Source of the DNA: Nageia nagi
Lineage: Eukaryota > Pinophyta
NCBI GenBank assembly: GCA_050084985.1
Contig: JBITNC010000002.1
Location: forward strand, 16,802,001-16,866,000
Reading direction: 5' to 3'
DNA: 64,000 nucleotides
Part shown: positions 11,616-24,072 of the stretch, piece after piece
Numbering within the stretch: the stretch's first letter is position 1
How the letters are laid out: every line of letters begins with the position of its first letter
The notes under the pieces: model-generated
Databases searched by the model: none
The model's input: only the letters and a program-made list of their open reading frames with translations
What the model was told of the DNA's origin: nothing
Position numbers and translations under genes: made by a program

Positions 11616-12647
11616 TGTCATGTCCCTTTTTTATACTTGTACCTTTTGAAAATTTGTAATGACCTATGGGGTCCATTGGGGGATTGAGTAACCCCTTAGG
11701 GGACATCAAGAACATGATAATTATAATTTAGGATTGAATTTGGTATATAGAAGCATTTATTGATAGTTTCAAATATATTTAAGCATCTATGTAACCAAGT
11801 GAAGGGAATTTATGGGTCCAAGATACCAAATTGTGAGCCCAATGTGGGATGTTTTCCTCCTTATACAAAATATAATAGGATTTTAGTGATGTTATGTTTG
11901 ATTATTGAGATCCCAAGGGTGATTATGCACATCCCAAAGATATATCCATGCACTAGAACATTAGTTCCAAGTACTTGATGACTTCTAAGTACGATCTAAA
12001 TGTCAAGGTGAGGTGTCTAACTATTTATAAACCCAACACATGATTGAGAGGGTGCTTTTGATGATATTTTATATTAGTATTTGATATTTTGGATTTGGTG
12101 GGAGCTATCTCTTAAGTATTGTTAAATAAAAACATAATAAGAGAGGAATATATTGGGACGCATTCCCTACTAGGTTTGGAAGCATTACTTCTATCCACTT
12201 ATGGAGCATCAGGAGTTAGGGAGAGCCCTTTGATGGAGCACCTAGCTTATCGAAGGGAGTAGAGCTTTAGTTTTTCATTTTAGATCTTTGTGTTGAGACC
12301 CAATCTTGATACAAAAACATAGCAAGAGGATTTTATGGCAATGGTTGAGTCTATATCTAGCCTCCATAATGTGAGATCATCCCTATTGGGCCATTTCCGC
12401 ATTGTAACTACTTCATCATTGATATATATTAAGTTGTTGGATCTTGGATCTCACATTAATTATGAATTATGTACTTCATTATGTGACATATAAAAATTTG
12501 ATTCATGGGCTTTATCTTTGAGGATATTTTATGTGTTAATCTTGCCCTTTGTTAGTTCATTGGATATTTTGGATATTATTTTATAGTTGTAATTCCTCTA
12601 ACATGATCATTGGTGATTTTGGCATAGAATAATTTTGGAAAATCACA
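11616..12647 (+). repeat. 3' LTR of the Gypsy-type element
   Basis: Opens TGTCATG, ends ATCACA, and is followed by the target duplication ACATT. It matches 6158-7200 throughout with numerous substitutions and small indels. Confidence 0.9.
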
Positions 12648-12695
12648 ACATTGAAGAGGTGCTCATAATAATTAATGGTGACCTCTTCAATGTTG
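12646..12695. repeat. Perfect 15-bp inverted repeat (hairpin) at the Gypsy target site
   Basis: CAACATTGAAGAGGT at 12646-12660 and its exact complement ACCTCTTCAATGTTG at 12681-12695 flank a 20-base loop. The left flank of the Gypsy element also reads CAACATT (6151-6157), so the complete hairpin existed before insertion and the element entered its stem. Confidence 0.85.
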
Positions 12696-12924
12696 ATAAA
12701 TTTGCATAAGAACCTCGCTAGAATAGTGTCTATATACAATGTATTAGATAATTTCATATCATATGACATAGTTGTATTATTTCAGAATATATGGTGGATG
12801 AGGTCAACTTATGATTTTTGGACTAGTTTTTGACACTTAAAAAAGTTTTGGGTTAGACAATTACTTTTTTTCTTCAAGGTAGTTTTTGGGCCCCATTTTA
12901 ATATATCTTTTAAGTTCCTTTTTC

Positions 12925-13150
12925 TACTAGTATATGATTTTTAAAAAGCTAGTATATTAAACTTCAAATTATGATATCAAGCATATCCTTTAGTTCAACG
13001 ATGGTATGATTGTATGCAAAAAATAGTTTGTGACTCTTTGATCGATTTATTACAAGATTCATTAACTTATGGGTCCCATTTTTAGACACGAAGATTATGC
13101 AATGTAGATGGAATATGAACACAAAGGTAAGCATAATAAAATTCAAATAT
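12925..13150 (+). repeat. Dispersed direct repeat, copy 2
   Basis: Homologous to 5887-6130: shares TATGATTTTTA, TGGGTCCCATTTTTAGACA-like and AGATTATGCAATGTAGATGG-like blocks in the same order. Non-coding. Confidence 0.7.
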
Positions 13151-13579
13151 GCTCTACAATTATGTTCAAATAATCAAGAATACATGTAGGATCAAAAATT
13201 ACACAATTATGCTCAAATGATTCAAATATATCTTACAATACTACTATAACATGTCATAATTTATTTCTAAAAACACTTTGATACTTGCAACTTTTCACTT
13301 TTTGATATGTTTGTTACAAGGATTAAAAATGTAGTACGTAAAATATCCATAGATTAGGCCACTATAGAGGTGTGATTAGGTATTCCTTTGTGTGTCACAA
13401 CTAGTCTTGGACTAGGATTAGTAAGGTAAGAGATTGAACAATGACCGGTTAGTTCTGTTGGGCCATCCTTTGAGAGCCCATGGCTAGCACTGTGATTGAG
13501 CTTGGAAGTGAACCAAAGTGTAGTTTGGAAGCATTCTTCCATTAGGTTTTTTTATGGAACATTGCTTCCAAACTATGTT

Positions 13580-13927
13580 TATTTTTTTTAAGTAATTAGT
13601 CGGTGATGATTTGAAACTACCCCCTTAATATATAAGGGGGCAATTTATATTTCCCATATTAGTATTTAAGGAGATGATTCATAATATCCACCTTATATAT
13701 TAAGGGGATGGTTAAAAATACCACCTTATAGTTTAAGTGGGCAATTAATAGCCATCTTTGTATATCTTTAGGCGATAGTTTATCCAACCATATGCGAGCG
13801 ACTATTAACCGCCACTATAGGTAGTTGACTTTTAGTGATGGGATCATAGGTAATGAATGGATAACCACCCATAAAGCACTATAGGGGTAATTTTAAACCA
13901 CATTGAAAGGCCCTTTTTGGTATAGTG
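13580..13927 (-). mobile_element. Terminal region of a CACTA-like element with palindromic subterminal repeats
   Basis: Read on the minus strand the segment begins CACTATACCAAAAAGGGCC at 13927. Internally it carries spaced palindromes: CCCCCTTAATATATAAGGGGG (13620-13640, with one unpaired base), CCACCTTATATATTAAGGGG (13688-13707), CCACCTTATAGTTTAAGTGG (13721-13740) and a weaker copy near 13750-13775. A CACTA terminus with clustered subterminal palindromes fits this superfamily. The matching left terminus was not found, so the element is truncated or rearranged and the 13580 boundary is arbitrary. Confidence 0.5.
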
Positions 13928-13980
13928 TTTATAACTTATAATCCCATCCCCAATCCATTGCTAACGATAAACTCAAGGCT

Positions 13981-14560
13981 CTAGTTGAAAAATCACTCCA
14001 CTAACCTGGAATCTAGCTAGAAAATAGATCCATATTACCAACCAAAAGTAAAAAACTACCCAACTTGGTCATTGATAATGCACAACCTCTCATAAAAATC
14101 TTAAAGGCAAGGATTGAGACTTTGATCACTAAAAGATATGAACTTGAGAAGGAATGTTATAAAAAGCATTATGCTACACATGATACATAGGTTAGGAAGT
14201 TAGAAAATGTAAAGATCCATGTACAGGTAAAAATAGAAGATTATTGGTTAGCATGTGCTGATATGAAGATGATAATAAATGAAATCTCTAGTCCTAGCTA
14301 TATAGAGGACATTAATAAGAGAATCATTGATAAGGAGGCCAAATTATCAACATTATATAAGAAGGGCATAACAAGGGAAATACATGATGGGGTACTTTAG
14401 ATGGACAACATATAATTGATCAATCTATTTATTGAAAATATGGACCTTCAAAATCACCCCAACAACATGATTCACCATATTAAGCAAATTTATTTGGAAC
14501 ATACAAAGGACTCAATCGATTAGGAAGCAATGATAAATAAATACTCTAAGGTAAAGAATG
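13981..14560 (+). pseudogene. Unrecognised decayed coding frame, coiled-coil-like
   Basis: One reading frame runs about 190 codons with only sparse stops. It contains IKILKARIETLITKRYELEK, VRKLENVKIHVQ and YIEDINKRIIDKEAKLSTLY. The composition (K, E, I, L with heptad-like spacing) suggests coiled coil. I cannot assign it to a family. A structural protein of a decayed transposable element is possible but unsupported. It lies just outside the CACTA-like terminus at 13927. Confidence 0.35.
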
Positions 14561-17500
14561 CACTTTAAGCTACACAAGGTTGAACTATGATAGAGTTCCT
14601 TCATGATTAGATATAGCAATAGATTATTATTTGGATACAACAATGAGAGGATATTTCAACCAAATACTCTTTTATCTTGGTACCTCTAGATTTCCTAGGA
14701 TAATACTAACTATAGTCATTAACCTCTCAGCTTGACAAAGGAAAATATGAAATTAGTGATTTGATGATGTAGTAGGAGAAAATTTGGTCATCCCATGACT
14801 CAAGCTGAAAAAGAAAAGAATGTAAATACAAAATATAATGACAAGTTCTTTCTTTTTTAATGAAATATAAATTTGACCATAATTCTTAAGTTATAGTCAT
14901 AACTTGCACTAATGGTGTTAATGATAAGTTGTTAAAAATGCGATTACTAAAATAATATCATTAAAGAATCAAAGGAACAAACTAAGAAATAATCAATAGA
15001 AGAGAAAATATGTTAAGTAATGGAAGTTGAAATAAGAAAAATGTATAAGCTTAATTAAGTTATGTTTAAAAATATGTTATGACTTGATATAAAGGTGGAA
15101 CAATCAAAGATTAATTGAAAGTTATTGATATTGGTTCCCTAAAAATCGTTAACAATTCAAGACTTTTTCTAAGTTACAAATGACAAATAAAGGAAAATAC
15201 ATGTGATGTTATCATACCATAGACAAAGAATGTGATGTCATTGATGACCATCATTACAGCTAGTAAGAGTTTACTCACTTGAAAGAAAATCGATAATTGA
15301 TAACCATTAGTGATATTGAAAACATTAACTCATATGTAATGGATAATGCATTTCATTATGTATCTAGTACATTACTCTTTTATACAAATTACCACGCACA
15401 TTCAATCATCATGGAATACTTCCTAAATAAACTACATAAAACAACCTCAATAACTAAAAAAGCAACAATCATACTCCATGAAAAACTACCTTTAGAAGGA
15501 ATCATCAAAATAATTCGAGTCATTGAGAATATAGTAAAAGGAGGATTCAGAGCCTTTGTAAAGTTGACATGAAGAAATTTAGAAGACTAACAAAGAAGAA
15601 TAAGAGAAAGTATTATACATAAAGAAACCCAAAATAAAGTATTACCATAATTGCAATAACCAATAAAAATAAAATATAAAAAGCTAGACTTAGAGGAAAG
15701 GAAATCAAAATTCAAAGACCCAAAAAGAGTAATGATGTCCAAAAATCCTTCTACATCTATAGTCGTACTTGGTCAACCTTAAAGTTGATAAATAAATGAA
15801 GGAAAGAGGTTGCTACTCATGATGGATGCAAATGACCAGGAACTTAATAAGGATAATATGACTCCAAAGTCATCTACACATGGGGAAGATCCATAAGAGG
15901 ATATTTACAAAATAATTACATTTATTATAAATTAATTTGACTATTGAAACATTTTGAGACTCCCCTATGACTTACAAAGGGTAATTATAGAAAAGATAAT
16001 TAAATATAAAGGTTCTTAGGCTTGAAAACTTCAAACACAAGGTGATGACTTACTCATCTTAAGCAATATCTAATAAATATTTATAGAAGATGAATACGAG
16101 TTTGACCTAATAAACTAAGCATACCTTTGTTGGCCATGTGGTAACCCCTAAATTCTTTTGGACTATGCAACCAACATTTGGTGTCAAAACAAATTCAATT
16201 AAATAAATTTTTATTTTTTAGTCCCATCGTATGAAGTTCAGTGGATCATTAAGTGATTACTAAGAGAGATAACCATTTATGATTCCAATAACTACTTCAT
16301 CAGATCCTTCCAACTAGTTCATGGTCCTCCCCTTGGTTATAAGGTGAATAAATTCATCTACACTCATAATCGATTTTAATAGAATACAATGCCACTCTCC
16401 CAAAGAAGAATTAGATATTATGAAGGAAAATTGACTAGAAGATGACACACATAGAAAGGCTCAAGGACAAGCCTTAATATTAAGTTGGGGGGATGTTAGT
16501 AGGAAAGAATTTAAGATATAGAACACATAATAAAAGGTTGATGACTAAAGTTGTTGGCGATGAGTAAAATACTTTTGGATGATGGAACCAATGACCAACT
16601 CACAGGTTCTTTACTAATCAACAATCAGACAAATAATTAAGAAGAGTCACCACCCCAAAGATGAATTATCATATCTATATATTGAAAAGATGATGTTTTA
16701 AGAAGACAAGAGTTAGAGATAGAGAATTAAAAAACAATAATGAATGATATGGACAGTGAATTAAAGAAAATATAGAAGGAACTTTGTAAAGAAAATGATA
16801 TTATAATACTAAAAGTTACTATTATGGAAAAGACTTAAAAATTATTTTTATTAATATAAATCATACCCCCATTACTTTTAATTTGTGTAAGTATATTGTT
16901 ACTTTGTTATAAGTTAATTCCTTTTTCCATTTCATGATTTCCTTGTACTCCCATTTGTAGGTAAGAACCCTCATGACTGAAATTCTCTTTTATAATTTAA
17001 TCAATCAACAATATGTAAGGTAATACATATTATATTCTCCTTTATGTTTGATTAACTTTAACTCTGAGGTGAAAGTAAGTTATTATACATATATCTTAAA
17101 TAATCATATCATGAATTTATGAACATGATATTTTTGAAATGAAAATATAATATTTATTAAATAATATCATTTATTGGTAAGCGAGTTAGCTTTCTCCTTT
17201 ATCAAGATATGAGCTTTTGGAATATTCACCTCTTCTCTTTAGGGGGTATAGTGCAAGGCTAATATTACATAAATATTTTCATATTAATGATAATTATTTT
17301 ATAAATTGCTAGAATATATCAATTTTACACTAGATGGTCATTAGGCTTTAGGTGATGAAGACTCATCATTTACTTAAGGGTTGTACTTCATGCCTCTCGA
17401 TAAATAAAACCAACTTCTAACAGATGCTTTCTTTTTCTTTGGTTATATTTTTTATGAAGCTAAATAAGGTTTTGCAAGTTCAATATACATCAAAACCCAA

Positions 17501-18263
17501 ACAAACTTCAAATTAATATAACTATAGTACAACACTTAGGTTGTACATTCTTTTATCTTACTTTAATAGGTATATTAACATTAGATCAATATAGTCGACC
17601 AATACTAGAATTCAAATATATTATAAAAATATAAAAGAAATATTATTATAGAAAAGAGTCTTTTAACATCCTTTTAACCCATTGGTTTGTTGGACCTACA
17701 AAAGTTTATATAGAAGTAAATATTTATCAATTAAATATTTAAATGATTGATATGATACGTAAATGGGAGTCTTTTAATGTCCTTTTCGACCCATTGATCT
17801 ATAGGACATATATAATTTTTTCCAAAAGTAAATATATATCAATTAAATATTTAAATGATTATTTCTCATTTAAAGAAAAATATTGAAAAATGCACAACTA
17901 TTCCAAGAAAAATAAAATTACTTCCAAGGATAATTGACCATAATCACTCACACCCACCCAATGAAAATAAATCATTAAAATAAAGCTATAGATCTAGATA
18001 AAACATAATATGATGATGTTTGTTAAAACCTCCAAATAGTAACTTATTACCTCTTGCCAGAGGATTTAAGAGCACCCACATTGAATGTCTTAAGTTCTAC
18101 TCTCACATCCTATATTGGCCATATTTAAATCTTCATAGGTTCTACAAACCAATAAGTTTAAAATATGTTAAATGTTGACTTTATATTTATTAGTATTTCA
18201 TAAATAATTAAAAAAATATTAATTTAATAAAAATATTAAATTTCTAAATAAGGAGCATTCCAT
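14561..18263. other. AT-rich intergenic stretch, nothing assignable
   Basis: Scattered short frames only. A 91-codon frame at 15297-15572 has no recognisable motif and ordinary AT-rich composition. Near 16320 a frame reads FQLVHGPPLGYKVNKFIY, a fragment that looks once-coding but that I cannot place. A tandem duplication at 17655-17860 is listed separately. Confidence 0.4.
17655..17860 (+). repeat. Diverged tandem duplication, ~110-bp unit
   Basis: The unit GAGTCTTTTAACATCCTTTT, then ACCCATTGGTTTGTTGGAC and a tail ATCAATTAAATATTTAAATG occurs at about 17655 and again at about 17769, with substitutions. Confidence 0.7.
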
Positions 18264-18500
18264 GTTGACCCAACAATAATGAACCCTACAACAAGAATCT
18301 ACTACCAATTCGATAGCAGTGAACCCCACATTAGGATTCCATTGTTGGTTAGGTAGCAATGAATCCTATAATGAGAATTTGCAATTGACCAGACAACATT
18401 AAATCCTATTGCTAGAATCCTCTACCAGCTAAGCAACAACGCATCTTACAATGGGAATATGCTATCGACCCGGTAGCATTGACTCCGTTGCCCACCCAAA
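18264..18500 (+). repeat. Degenerate ~42-bp tandem repeat, about six units
   Basis: Units share the core TAGCAATGAACCCTACAA, a GAATC(T/C) block and a C-rich link such as CTACCAGCT or CGACCCGGT. Individual units differ at many positions, so the array is old. It is richer in G+C than the flanking AT-rich DNA. Confidence 0.65.
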
Positions 18501-19022
18501 CTTCTATATTTATGTTATTATTACTTTTATTTAATTTTTAATGCTATATACTACTTTTGAAATATATCATGTATCATGTGTCAAATTTGATATTAAATAA
18601 TTTATTTTCATAATATTGAAAGCAAATCCTACAACATATAACTTTACAATAACATTGAACGTTCACCTATTTGAATCATATATTTTTAATAAATTAATTA
18701 TGAAGTATTAATTACCTTCTAAAGTTTAAATTAAAAATTATTATTATAAAATTTATTTATACATATAAGTCTCACAAATAAGTATTTTAAAATAAATAAA
18801 ATCAAATATATTTAAATTGATTCATTAAGTACATAAAAATATTTTTATTTATTTTAATTTTAACATGTCATTATTGCAAAATATTACCTCTAGGCATGTT
18901 TCTAAGTCTAGGGTTTTGGTTTTCCTGTCATAACACTTTTTCTCGTAAGATATTTTACAAGATATTAACTTGATTTGACATTGCATTTACGTCCACCTTG
19001 GGTAGTTCCCTCACCCTTTATT

Positions 19023-19834
19023 ATGGTCACCACTCTTGCCAACTCTTCACTTGATGGTGAAGCAGTTGGAGTGAGCAATGGCACTAGAAAAATGTCCTCG
19101 CAAGTTTTTGTCAAAGGTGCAACATGAGGTAAAGGTTCTATTCCCCAAGCTTTTATTCCTATAGAATATTTTAGTGCTTCTTGCCAATGGTTTGAATTGC
19201 ATACCTTGGTGGTATATTTTCTGGGTAAGATCCCCAATGATTCCATGTTGCGTTCTTAGGTTAGCCAATTTTGGACCTCTTATAGTATTAAGGTAGAAAA
19301 TGTCTAGAACCTCACCAAGGGTTATTTTCTATTTCATTTCTCTAATCTGTGCATGCACAAAAAGTGTTAAATAAAGGATCAAGGATGGTTCAAAATTCCC
19401 TATTAATCCTGCAAAGTTACCATAGAGACTTCATAGTTGATAATAAGGCTGCCACTGAAATCCCAATGTGGGTTGAGTTTCCTTGGTTACCTATTATGTG
19501 TTGGAAGTATTTGCATACCCTAGATAAAACCTTAGGGTCTTTTGTTTACTTTGAAACAAAAAGGTTCTTCTCAGCTTAGCCCTCTTGACGAGTTTGTGTT
19601 AAAGTTGACCTCACTAAGGATCTCCAAGAGTTTATTGCTGTGCATATTGGAGAATTAATTTTTCATAAAAGGGTGGTCTATATCAACCTCCCAAACACTT
19701 GCTATCGCTATCAATCCTTTGCTCACAAGATTCAAGATTGCCCACTTATGGTGGGAAGATTCAAAGAACAAACTACGTCTGCACCCTTAACAGTTGCAAC
19801 CCCAACTGCTTCTGCTAGGGGTGGCAATGACTAA
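19023..19834 (+). pseudogene. LINE A ORF1 remnant (DUF4283 and zinc knuckle)
   Basis: A start codon at 19023 opens MVTTLANSSLDGEAVG. Later pieces read YFLGKIPNDSML, YFLFHFSNLC and then PMWVEFPWLPIMCWKYLH, the typical DUF4283 progression ending in a W-V-x-x-P-x-L-P signature. The knuckle near 19700-19745 reads CYRYQSFAHKIQDC: C, H and the final C are kept but the second cysteine is tyrosine. Frameshifts near 19370 and stops at several sites break it. ORF1 proteins of this class bind the element RNA. Confidence 0.75.
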
Positions 19835-20169
19835 TGGCAAGTGGTTTCCAAATATTGCAACCATCCACCTTGTGTTCAAGTTCCAATCGTTTCTCCCCAA
19901 CAACATGTTCTAGCGGAAGAACCATCAATAACCCTTGCAACTATGAAAAACATAGTTATTTCTCAACCCCCCTAATTATCTAGCAAGCAGAGGTAGATAT
20001 TCAAGTTCTGATGATGTCTGAATCCTTTGGTTCCTCCATTTGGTTAGGGCCTTTGTTTGCCTCTATTATCTCTACTCCCCCTTCGACTCAAGGAGTAGAG
20101 GAAAGCCTAAGCTTTCTTGTAGTCCTCATAGGGAGGGCTTTGATGGCTATGTAGATAAGAGACGATAAA

Positions 20170-22900
20170 TGTTCGATACCTATCATTGGGTTGCTTTTTC
20201 TTAAGGGGTTCATTTTACCTCCCTTCATGATATTATTAACACTTTTATGGCCCATTACCAAAAAATTTTTTTTGCTCAACCTCTTACTGATGCTTGGCAA
20301 AAAGTTATTAAGGAGTGTTACTCTATCATACCTCTAAGGCTTTTTGAAACTCAAAGGGATATTTGTGATTATCCTCTTTCTCTTAAGGATCTTAAGACTA
20401 CTCTTTCCCAGATGGATAATGAGAAAGCTCCTAGAATTGATGGATTTATTTATGAATTTTACAAAGAATTTTGGGATTTGGTTGACTTTGATCTCCTTTG
20501 AGTGTACAAGGAATTTATGGTTATTGGCTCTTTGGGCCAGTTAATCAATAAAGGTAATATCAAGTTCATTCCCAAGTAAGGAGACCCTGAGATAATTACA
20601 AACTAAAGGTATATAACTCTATTAAATGTGAGATATAAAATTATTACCAAAGCTTTAGCTCTTAAGATCATATCGTTGCTTCCTTTGATTATTTAGCCTG
20701 ATCAAACATGTTTTGTAAAGGGTCATTATATCTTAGATAATGTCATTGTAGTCTGGGAAGGCATGGAATGGGAAAGAGTCTATGATCAATAAGCATTATT
20801 TATCAAAATTGATTTTAAAAATGCCTATGACAAGATTGAATGGCACATTATCTTATCGATGCTCCAGGCACTTGGGTTTGGCCCTATTTTTCTTCAATTA
20901 GTCTAAATGCTCTTTTGAGATACCTTTATTGTTCTTACTATGAATGGTGTTCGATCCCCTCCCATTACCCTTGCCCGCTTTGTCCTTCAAGGTTTCCCTT
21001 TAGCCCCTTCCCTATTTATTTTAGCTACTAAGGCTTTCAATTATCTTTTGGCACATAAAGTTGAGTAAGGTGTGATTTTAGGAATTGCTTTGCCTAATTC
21101 CCCCTTGCAACTCATTAATGATCATTTTGCTGATGTTTATTTTTCAAATCTTCTTAAAGATGCCTTTAGATTGTTTGAATAATTTTTGTTGTGCCTTTGG
21201 TTCTAGTATTCAATGATAGAAAACTTCTTGCTTCAAACAAGCATCAACACATATGTTTAATTGGCTTAGCCTCTTTCCCTAGAAATGGATTCAACCTAGC
21301 GAAGTATTTAAATTTCTTGGTATTCCCTTTGCCTTTCAGGCTTCCCTTGCTCATATTTGAAACTTTGTTATTCAAAAGATTGAAAAGAAGCTTGGGTATT
21401 GGAATACCAAAAAGCTTTCTCTTGTGGGGACGTACCAAATTTGCATGAAGATCTTAGCTTAGATACTCATGTGTACTATTCCTCTTGTTGGGTCCCTTCT
21501 AAGGCATGCTATTAGAAACTAGACAAGCTTCTTAAAAATTTTATTTAGGCTTTTGTAGCCAAAAGAGAGGCTTCCACAGAGTGGCATGGGACATCTACTA
21601 CCTTCCTCATGTTGCTGGAGGAATGGGCATTTTTTATTATCAGAATCAAGGTTTTTCTTTGTGTGCTAAATGGATAATTAGAGCTTTAGAGGGTGATGAA
21701 GACTGGAATATTATCATTCAATATTGTGTCTACAAGCCTCCCATATGGTAGGAAATCTTGGAAAGGTTTATACCTTCAAATGATTCTCACTACTCAAGTC
21801 CTTATTAAGATTACTAGTTATTTTATTGCTAAAAGTATCTGGAAGGCCTGGGAAGCCTTCAAACCATGGCTTCAGTGGAATGGGAAGCAAGTTTTTTCAA
21901 GGGCCTCTCTTTCTTCACTAAATGTTTGGTGGTCTCCTATTCTCAAATTTGATGGTTTGCCTTTGGAAAATTTAATGGGTCAGAGCCCTTTGCTTTCATA
22001 GGAAAGGAATTGACTCTCTTAATAATTTTTTTATTCTTAAACCAAGCATTAGTTGCCTTGAGAGCAGTTTCGCAACAAGTTCAATTTGTGAGTAGATGAT
22101 AAAGCTACCTTTGATGTCATCCTTGATAAAATCCCATTTTCCATTTGAAGGAAATTAGGATGACATTTTTAGAATCCTTAGTGGGATGATTGGCGTTGGT
22201 CCAAGAATGTCCATCTTTATAAATTTAAACCTAAATTAGGCTTTCTTTGGTTATCACCTAATGTCCCTATGTTTAAGCATTTAAACAATTGATGAGATCT
22301 TGTTTCCACCCAATCTAGATGGAGTTTAAGATTTTCTATAATCTGGGCCCCATACTTGACCCTAAATAAAGTTTTTTTGCTTGGAGTTTGTTGCATCAAG
22401 GCTTACTTATTGGCCATAGGCTACAACATTTGGGGGTGGCCAACCCAATCTATGCTTTTGTGGGGAACTTGATAGTTTCACTCATATTTTTTGGTCTTGT
22501 TCTAAAGCCTCAGTTGCTTGGAGTTAGATTCTTTCCTTCTTTCAACCTTTTATGGTTAGTCCCTGTTCCTGGGTTCATGTGTTACTAGGAGACCCTATAC
22601 AATTTTTTGAACCCTTGGGGGAAATTTGGCATATTTTTGGCTTAGTATGTTACATCATATTTGGAAATTTAGGAATGATATTATTTTTGCATGCTAGGAA
22701 GCTTCCTCTTCCTTTTCTTTAGCTAATAAATATGTTATTTTCTATGAATGATGGCTACAGATTATTGTTCAAATTTAAAAAGTGAATGTGAAGGTTCAAA
22801 ATCTACATAAATTACTTGATTACTAGGGCAATGCACCCTACTCCATTAGTTAGGTTCCTCCAAAATGAGTTCTTGGTCATTATTCCCAATCGCATGGATG
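20170..22900 (+). pseudogene. LINE A ORF2 remnant: reverse transcriptase and zf-RVT region
   Basis: Landmarks in order: LSQMDNEKAPRIDGFIYEFY near 20410-20460, KALALKIISLL near 20650, KIDFKNAYDKIEWHI near 20810-20850, the QGFPLAPSLFILATKAF stretch near 20990-21035, and a FADV in place of catalytic FADD near 21125. Then come FKFLGIPF near 21310 and KKLGYWNTKKLSLVGTYQI near 21390-21440. The C-terminal FCGELDSFTHIFWSCSKASV near 22455-22520 is the zf-RVT type zinc-binding segment. The endonuclease domain is missing upstream. The loss of the second aspartate in the active site and many stops make it inactive. Confidence 0.85.
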
Positions 22901-23545
22901 TTCCTCTCAAACTAGATGCTTCTTTAATGGATGAAATTTTGGTGGACCCTCAAAGAGCCATCACTAGTTGTAGCCTCCCTTAAATAAAAAGTGGAGCCAA
23001 CCATTAGACTCAATTTCTCCTCACCCCCAAAGTGGTTGGGATGTCCACCCTCTACCTTCTGATATAGTTGGTTGGGGTGATGTGGGCATGTCTTCCATGA
23101 CCTAGAGGGGTGGTGTTAATGTGCATGTTATTGAAGTAGAGCATATTGTTCCTAAACCAAAGCATAATGAAGCTTTTAATGCTCCAGATGATGATGGCTA
23201 GCATGCACCAATTGCTGACAACCATGATTGGGATCATCTAGGAATTATGGACAACTTTCACCCACCCCAATCCCTTAATTAAGCTATTACTTATCATGCT
23301 TATGATTATGAGTTGTGTTTCTCTTCGGCTATTGTTACTTGTTTTACTTGGACAATTTTTTAAGGTTGATTTACCAATGGTCTTTTTGTGTTGTTGTTTA
23401 CTATCCTTTTTCCTAACCCGAGGTCAAATTGTAGGGGTTTCTTTGTAATTTATCTATGGTGCTTACTTAGAGGATGTGCTTAATTCCACCAACCCTTTTT
23501 TTGTATGAAAGAGATTTTATATTAATAAAAAGGTCTTTTTCATTT

Positions 23546-24072
23546 GAAAATAAATACTACATCTATACATTCATTTCCTTCAAATTTCAAATGGAGTGAG
23601 GCACTTTGATAGGGTTAAATAGTTGTTAGCATTTAGGTCTCCTGTCTCAATGGCGTAGATATGAATGTAACTAATCATACAATGAGTCAAAACCTACAAC
23701 CCACTGCCCACTCATGTAAATGTCAAAAAAAAGAAAGATGCTCAATGATTTCCCATGTAAACATTTACACCTTTCAACTTCTTGAAATTTCCACAAAAAG
23801 AGATTCTAAATCGATCATTATTTCTTCTCCTCAGCGCACATTTCACACACATCATTCATTTATTTGGGTGTCTATTTTCTCCTACAAAGGGAAAAACATT
23901 ATATTTGCATTTTTGTCACCATTGTCTCATCTTTCAAAAAGTGGGCTCATAGTGCACACCTCCAAGAATTCAACTTCGATAAAATTGCATTTCATGTTAA
24001 CATGTGCATGCCTTATTCTCCTATAACTTGTGGTATCCTCATCTTCCAATCTCATTCCCATTCCCAATCCCA
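23546..24072. other. Intergenic, upstream of the receptor-like remnant
   Basis: A 121-codon plus frame at 23661-24026 has no recognisable domain and overlaps what would be the 5' flank of the remnant at 24073. I do not support it as a gene. Confidence 0.4.

Larger units (their letters stand above)
6158..12647 (+). mobile_element. Gypsy-type LTR retrotransposon lacking reverse transcriptase and integrase
   Basis: Two directly repeated LTRs (6158-7200 and 11616-12647) enclose about 4.4 kb. The five bases before the first LTR (6153-6157) and after the second (12648-12652) are both ACATT, a perfect target-site duplication that fixes both ends. The internal order is primer binding site, gag with a zinc knuckle, aspartic protease, unidentified sequence and polypurine tract. 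The gag and protease are of Ty3/Gypsy type. No reverse transcriptase, RNase H or integrase motif is visible, so the copy is a non-autonomous or deleted derivative. A CACTA transposon sits in the protease. The LTRs are clearly more diverged than those of Copia C, so this insertion is older. Confidence 0.9.
18900..23545 (+). mobile_element. L1-type LINE A (decayed)
   Basis: An ORF1-like protein with a DUF4283-type domain and CCHC knuckle is followed by an ORF2 reverse transcriptase and a C-terminal zinc-binding region (zf-RVT), the layout of plant L1-class LINEs. The tail near 23500-23545 (TTTTGTATGAAAGAGATTTT, then ATTAATAAAAAGG) resembles plant LINE 3' ends. Most of the endonuclease domain expected at the start of ORF2 is absent. 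Boundaries are approximate and no target duplication was identified. Confidence 0.85.

Noticed and set aside
15297-15572. A 91-codon plus-strand frame
   Set aside because: No motif, no flanking signals, composition equal to surrounding AT-rich DNA.
18965-19268. Minus-strand frames over LINE A ORF1
   Set aside because: The plus strand carries the DUF4283-type coding sequence; the minus frames are its shadow.
23661-24026. A 121-codon frame upstream of the receptor-like remnant
   Set aside because: No recognisable domain. It lies where the receptor fragment's 5' flank would be, and its composition looks non-coding.
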